A stretch of 8,425 nt of DNA, from positions 1 to 8,425 of the forward strand of contig JAFZGR010000295.1 in NCBI GenBank assembly GCA_017555325.1. Reading direction: 5' to 3'. The stretch comes from Alphaproteobacteria bacterium (GTDB lineage Bacteria > Pseudomonadota > Alphaproteobacteria > CAAHEQ01 > UBA3637). A program made the position numbers and the translations under genes. Of the stretch, positions 6,162-8,425 are shown piece after piece (the first letter of the stretch is position 1; the number at the start of each line of letters is the position of its first letter). Under the pieces are notes generated by a model that saw only the letters and a program-made list of their open reading frames with translations, did no database searches and was not told the origin of the DNA.

Positions 6162-7835
6162 ATGGCTTCATATCAATATATTTATGTCATGAAAGATTTA
6201 TGCAAAACTTTTCCGGGTGGAAAAGAAGTTTTAAAACATATCTGGTTATCATTTTTCCCCGGTGCCAAAATCGGTGTTATCGGACCAAACGGTGCCGGTA
6301 AATCAACTTTGATTAAAATTATGGCTGGATTGGATAACGATTTTACGGGTGAAGCATTTGCTGCCGAAGGCGTAAAAGTTGGTTATTTACCACAAGAACC
6401 GCAATTAGATGCTTCTAAAAATGTTATGGAAAACATCATGGACGGCGTTGGTCCTGTTCGGGATTTAATGCAACGGTATGAAGAAGTTAATATGAAATTT
6501 GCCGATCCGGATGCTGATATGGATGCTTTGTTAGCAGAACAAGCCGAATTACAGGAACAAATTGATGCTTGCAATGGTTGGGAATTGGAACGCACGATTG
6601 AAATTGCCATGGATGCTTTGCGTTGTCCGCCGGCTGATGCAGATGTGACAAAATTATCCGGTGGAGAAAAAAGACGAGTTGCCTTGTGTCGGTTATTGTT
6701 ATCCAAACCGGATATGCTGTTATTGGATGAACCAACAAACCATTTGGATGCTGAATCCGTTGCTTGGTTGCAAACATTTTTAAAGAACTATACGGGAACG
6801 GTTGTTATGGTGACACACGACCGTTATTTCTTGGATAACGTAACAGGCTGGATTTTAGAAATGGATCGTGGTGAAGGTTTGCCGTTTGAAGGAAATTATA
6901 CCAGTTGGTTAGAACAAAAAGAAAAACGTTTGGCACAAGAACAAAATGCTGAAAACAATCGTCAAAAAACGTTAAAAGAAGAATTGGAATGGGTTCGCCA
7001 ATCCCCCAAAGCTCGTCAGGCAAAATCAAAAGCCCGTATTACGGCTTATGAAGAATTGTTGAAGAAATCAACCGAAAAAGTACCCGATATTGCACAAATT
7101 GTTATTCCTGCCGGTCCTCGTTTAGGACAGGTTGTTTTGGAAGCAACAGATTTAACAAAAGCTTTTGGTGATAAACTCTTATTTGAAAATTTATCTTTTA
7201 ATTTACCGGCTGGCGGTATTGTCGGCATTATCGGACCGAATGGAGCGGGTAAAACAACATTGATGAAAATCATCACAGGGCAGGAACAACCCGATACCGG
7301 TACATTCCGTATCGGAGAAACCGTTAAATTAGGTTATGTCGATCAATCTCGTGATGCGTTGGATGACACAAAAACCGTTTGGCAGGAAATTTCCGAAGGA
7401 AAAGATATTTTAACCTTAGGAAAACGGGACGTCAATTCTCGGGCCTATGTGGCACAATTTAATTTTAAAGGCGGAGATCAGCAAAAGAAGGTCGGGATGT
7501 TATCCGGTGGGGAGCGTAATCGGGTACACTTGGCAAAAATGTTAAAATCCGGAGCAAACGTTTTGTTGTTGGATGAACCAACAAACGATTTGGATGTGGA
7601 TACCTTGCGTGCATTGGAAGAAGCCTTGATGGACTTCCCGGGATGTGCTGTTATTACCTCTCACGACCGTTGGTTTTTGGATCGCTTGGCAACACATATT
7701 TTGGCATTTGAAGGCGATAGTCACGTTGTTTTCTTTGTAGGAAACTATGCTGAATATGAAGCAGATAAACGGCGCCGTTTAGGTGTTGAAGCTGATCAAC
7801 CGCATCGGATTAAATATAAACCGATTAGTCGGTAA
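6162..7835 (+). CDS. ettA: Energy-dependent translational throttle protein EttA (ABC-F ATPase)
   Basis: A 557-residue soluble ABC-F protein with two ATPase domains and no membrane segments, close to the usual EttA length (about 555). EttA binds the ribosomal E site and, depending on ATP/ADP state, gates the first elongation steps. Domain 1 has Walker A GPNGAGKS (41-48), signature LSGGEK (165-170), Walker B MLLLDE (185-190) followed by PTNHLD, and His219. The acidic insertion at about 95-140 is the EttA-type arm that contacts ribosomal protein L1. The charged linker at about 242-322 is the P-site tRNA-interaction motif. Domain 2 has Walker A GPNGAGKT (358-365), signature LSGGER (447-452), Walker B LLLDE (468-472), PTNDLD and His501. 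Both catalytic glutamates (190, 472) are present, so both sites should hydrolyse ATP. The C-terminus PHRIKYKPISR is EttA-like. The gene is divergent from infA and monocistronic, with its own promoter and terminator. The start is set at the RBS-preceded ATG. Confidence 0.96.
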   Translation: MASYQYIYVMKDLCKTFPGGKEVLKHIWLSFFPGAKIGVIGPNGAGKSTLIKIMAGLDNDFTGEAFAAEGVKVGYLPQEPQLDASKNVMENIMDGVGPVRDLMQRYEEVNMKFADPDADMDALLAEQAELQEQIDACNGWELERTIEIAMDALRCPPADADVTKLSGGEKRRVALCRLLLSKPDMLLLDEPTNHLDAESVAWLQTFLKNYTGTVVMVTHDRYFLDNVTGWILEMDRGEGLPFEGNYTSWLEQKEKRLAQEQNAENNRQKTLKEELEWVRQSPKARQAKSKARITAYEELLKKSTEKVPDIAQIVIPAGPRLGQVVLEATDLTKAFGDKLLFENLSFNLPAGGIVGIIGPNGAGKTTLMKIITGQEQPDTGTFRIGETVKLGYVDQSRDALDDTKTVWQEISEGKDILTLGKRDVNSRAYVAQFNFKGGDQQKKVGMLSGGERNRVHLAKMLKSGANVLLLDEPTNDLDVDTLRALEEALMDFPGCAVITSHDRWFLDRLATHILAFEGDSHVVFFVGNYAEYEADKRRRLGVEADQPHRIKYKPISR

Positions 7836-7843
7836 TGTTTTTT

Positions 7844-7871
7844 AGATATTCTCTTTGGTATGAGAATATCT
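7844..7871 (+). other. Stem-loop in the ettA 3' untranslated region
   Basis: A perfect 10-bp stem pairs AGATATTCTC (7844-7853) with GAGAATATCT (7862-7871) around an 8-nt loop (TTTGGTAT). It starts 8 nt after the ettA stop codon and is not followed by a T-run, so it is not itself an intrinsic terminator. It may protect the mRNA 3' end or form the first arm of a 3'-derived small RNA together with the terminator hairpin just downstream. Confidence 0.6.
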
Positions 7872-7872
7872 G

Positions 7873-7931
7873 AAAGAGGTCTTGCACTGAACATTTCCTC
7901 ACATCACTTGTTCAGTGTAAGGCTTTTTTTT
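7873..7931 (+). terminator. Intrinsic terminator of ettA
   Basis: CTTGCACTGAAC (7881-7892) pairs with GTTCAGTGTAAG (7910-7921), giving 12 bp with one G-U pair and a 17-nt loop containing TTCCTC. The stem can extend through 7873-7880 pairing with GC and the T-run. Eight consecutive T (7924-7931) follow directly. This is the classic intrinsic terminator arrangement, 38 nt past the ettA stop codon. Confidence 0.88.
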
Positions 7932-8121
7932 GTGGTGTTGTGCGGAATACGCCCGCATCTGTATATTAAAGTAAACAATTCCGCTTAATTAATGTCTTGC
8001 AAAGTTTTTAGATTGATGAATCACGTTCGGGAAAGTTAATATCATTTATGTTAATTTGTGTCGTTTACCATTAATTTTAATATTATCTTTTTTTATTTTA
8101 AATAAATCAGATTTTTTTTAT

Positions 8122-8149
8122 AAAAAAGGGGAAATATTTTATTTCCCCC
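8122..8149 (-). terminator. Intrinsic terminator of the minus-strand cysteine-rich gene
   Basis: On the minus strand a 9-bp perfect stem (8128-8136 with 8140-8148, GGGGAAATA/TATTTCCCC, 3-nt loop) is followed by six T (plus-strand A-run 8122-8127). It lies 29 nt past the stop codon at 8178 of the gene entering from the right edge. The T-run is on the minus side only, so it is directional. Confidence 0.82.
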
Positions 8150-8177
8150 TAATATGAAACAAATGATATGTGTTTTT

Positions 8178-8425
8178 TTAACTTTTTATACACCACAAAT
8201 TACCATCAGCATCTGTTTCCGTAACACGATTACAACCGCTTGCCTCACAAGTTGAACTTGCCTTTGTCGTGTTTGGAATTTGTGTATCCGGAGCTGAAGT
8301 ACAATTTTGTAAATTACCGGAAGCATCAACAAAATATCCGGTAGAGATTATTTTTGAACAATACCAACTTGTTTTATCGCCAGTTTGTTTGCTGAATGCA
8401 ACACGGTTACATGCTTCGCATTGTT
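8178..8425 (-). CDS. C-terminal fragment of a cysteine-rich repeat protein, 5' partial
   Basis: A minus-strand frame is open from the right edge to a TAA at 8178-8180, giving 81 residues. It has no Met, so its start is outside the window. It holds seven Cys (residues 2, 5, 22, 41, 59, 64, 78). Two similar units are visible: C-E-A-C-N-R-V ... W-Y-C-S-K (2-24) and C-E-A-S-G-C-N-R-V ... L-W-C-I-K (59-80). Between them lie Y-F-V-D-A-S-G-N-L-Q-N-C and a Thr/Ser/Pro-rich spacer. Support for a real gene comes from the frame conservation of the repeat despite differing codons, the Cys pattern and the intrinsic terminator just downstream. The Cys-rich, Ser/Thr-rich composition suggests an exported protein stabilised by disulfides. 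It could belong to the same broad class as the pilin-like protein at the left edge, but the diagnostic N-terminus is not visible. The function is unknown. Confidence 0.75.
   Translation of the reverse strand, partial: QCEACNRVAFSKQTGDKTSWYCSKIISTGYFVDASGNLQNCTSAPDTQIPNTTKASSTCEASGCNRVTETDADGNLWCIKS
8184..8420 (-). repeat. Two diverged CNRV cysteine units in the right-edge protein
   Basis: Unit A (8352-8420) and unit B (8184-8249) encode 23 and 22 residues that share C-E-A-(x2)-C-N-R-V, a gap of 12-13 residues, then W-(Y)-C-x-K. Synonymous positions differ between the units (AAC versus AAT for Asn, GAA versus GAG for Glu), so the duplication is old and the amino-acid pattern appears to be kept by selection. 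More copies may lie beyond the window edge. Confidence 0.6.

Noticed and set aside
7942..7984. GCGGAAT ... ATTCCGC inverted repeat after the ettA terminator
   Set aside because: Seven base pairs across a 29-nt loop with no T-run and no neighbouring gene; too weak to call an RNA or operator.
1..8425. tRNA, rRNA, CRISPR array, insertion sequence or attachment site
   Set aside because: No cloverleaf, regularly spaced direct repeats, transposase or flanking terminal repeats were seen on either strand.

Overview
The window is AT-rich and Gram-negative in character. It most likely comes from an uncultured, host-associated alphaproteobacterium. The initiation factor IF-1 has an alphaproteobacterial-looking sequence, and the left edge carries a type IV pilin-like signal fused to a long cysteine-rich ectodomain. 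From memory, such fusions are common in AT-rich gut Alphaproteobacteria. The organism assignment is inference; no search was run.

Layout: (1) Positions 3-1373 (+) hold the 3' part of a pseudopilin-like, cysteine-rich surface or secreted protein whose true start lies left of the window. (2) A bidirectional hairpin terminator (1404-1439) separates it from a convergent minus-strand block. (3) That block reads right to left: infA (5676-5897), a polytopic membrane protein of unknown function with a lysine-rich tail (4421-5647), uvrB (2340-4379) and a membrane-anchored alpha/beta hydrolase (1477-2289). Gaps are 28, 41 and 50 nt. A good sigma70-type promoter precedes infA. A second one, with its -35 box inside the last codons of uvrB, can drive the hydrolase separately. 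(4) A 264-nt divergent intergenic region (5898-6161) carries the infA promoter and the promoter of the plus-strand ettA gene (6162-7835), which encodes an ABC-F translation factor. (5) ettA is followed by two tandem hairpins, the second a strong intrinsic terminator. (6) Positions 7932-8121 hold nothing I can support. (7) A minus-strand terminator (8122-8149) closes a gene running in from beyond the right edge (8178-8425). Its 81 visible residues form the C-terminus of another cysteine-rich protein with two CNRV-containing units. This reading frame contains no ATG in the window and is easily overlooked.

The core is housekeeping: translation initiation (IF-1), translational throttling (EttA) and nucleotide excision repair (UvrB). 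It is flanked on both sides by inward-reading genes for cysteine-rich, probably extracellular proteins. The least ordinary items are those two proteins, the unrecognised membrane protein placed between infA and uvrB, and an inverted repeat overlapping the ettA promoter. I see no tRNA, rRNA, CRISPR array, insertion sequence or attachment site.
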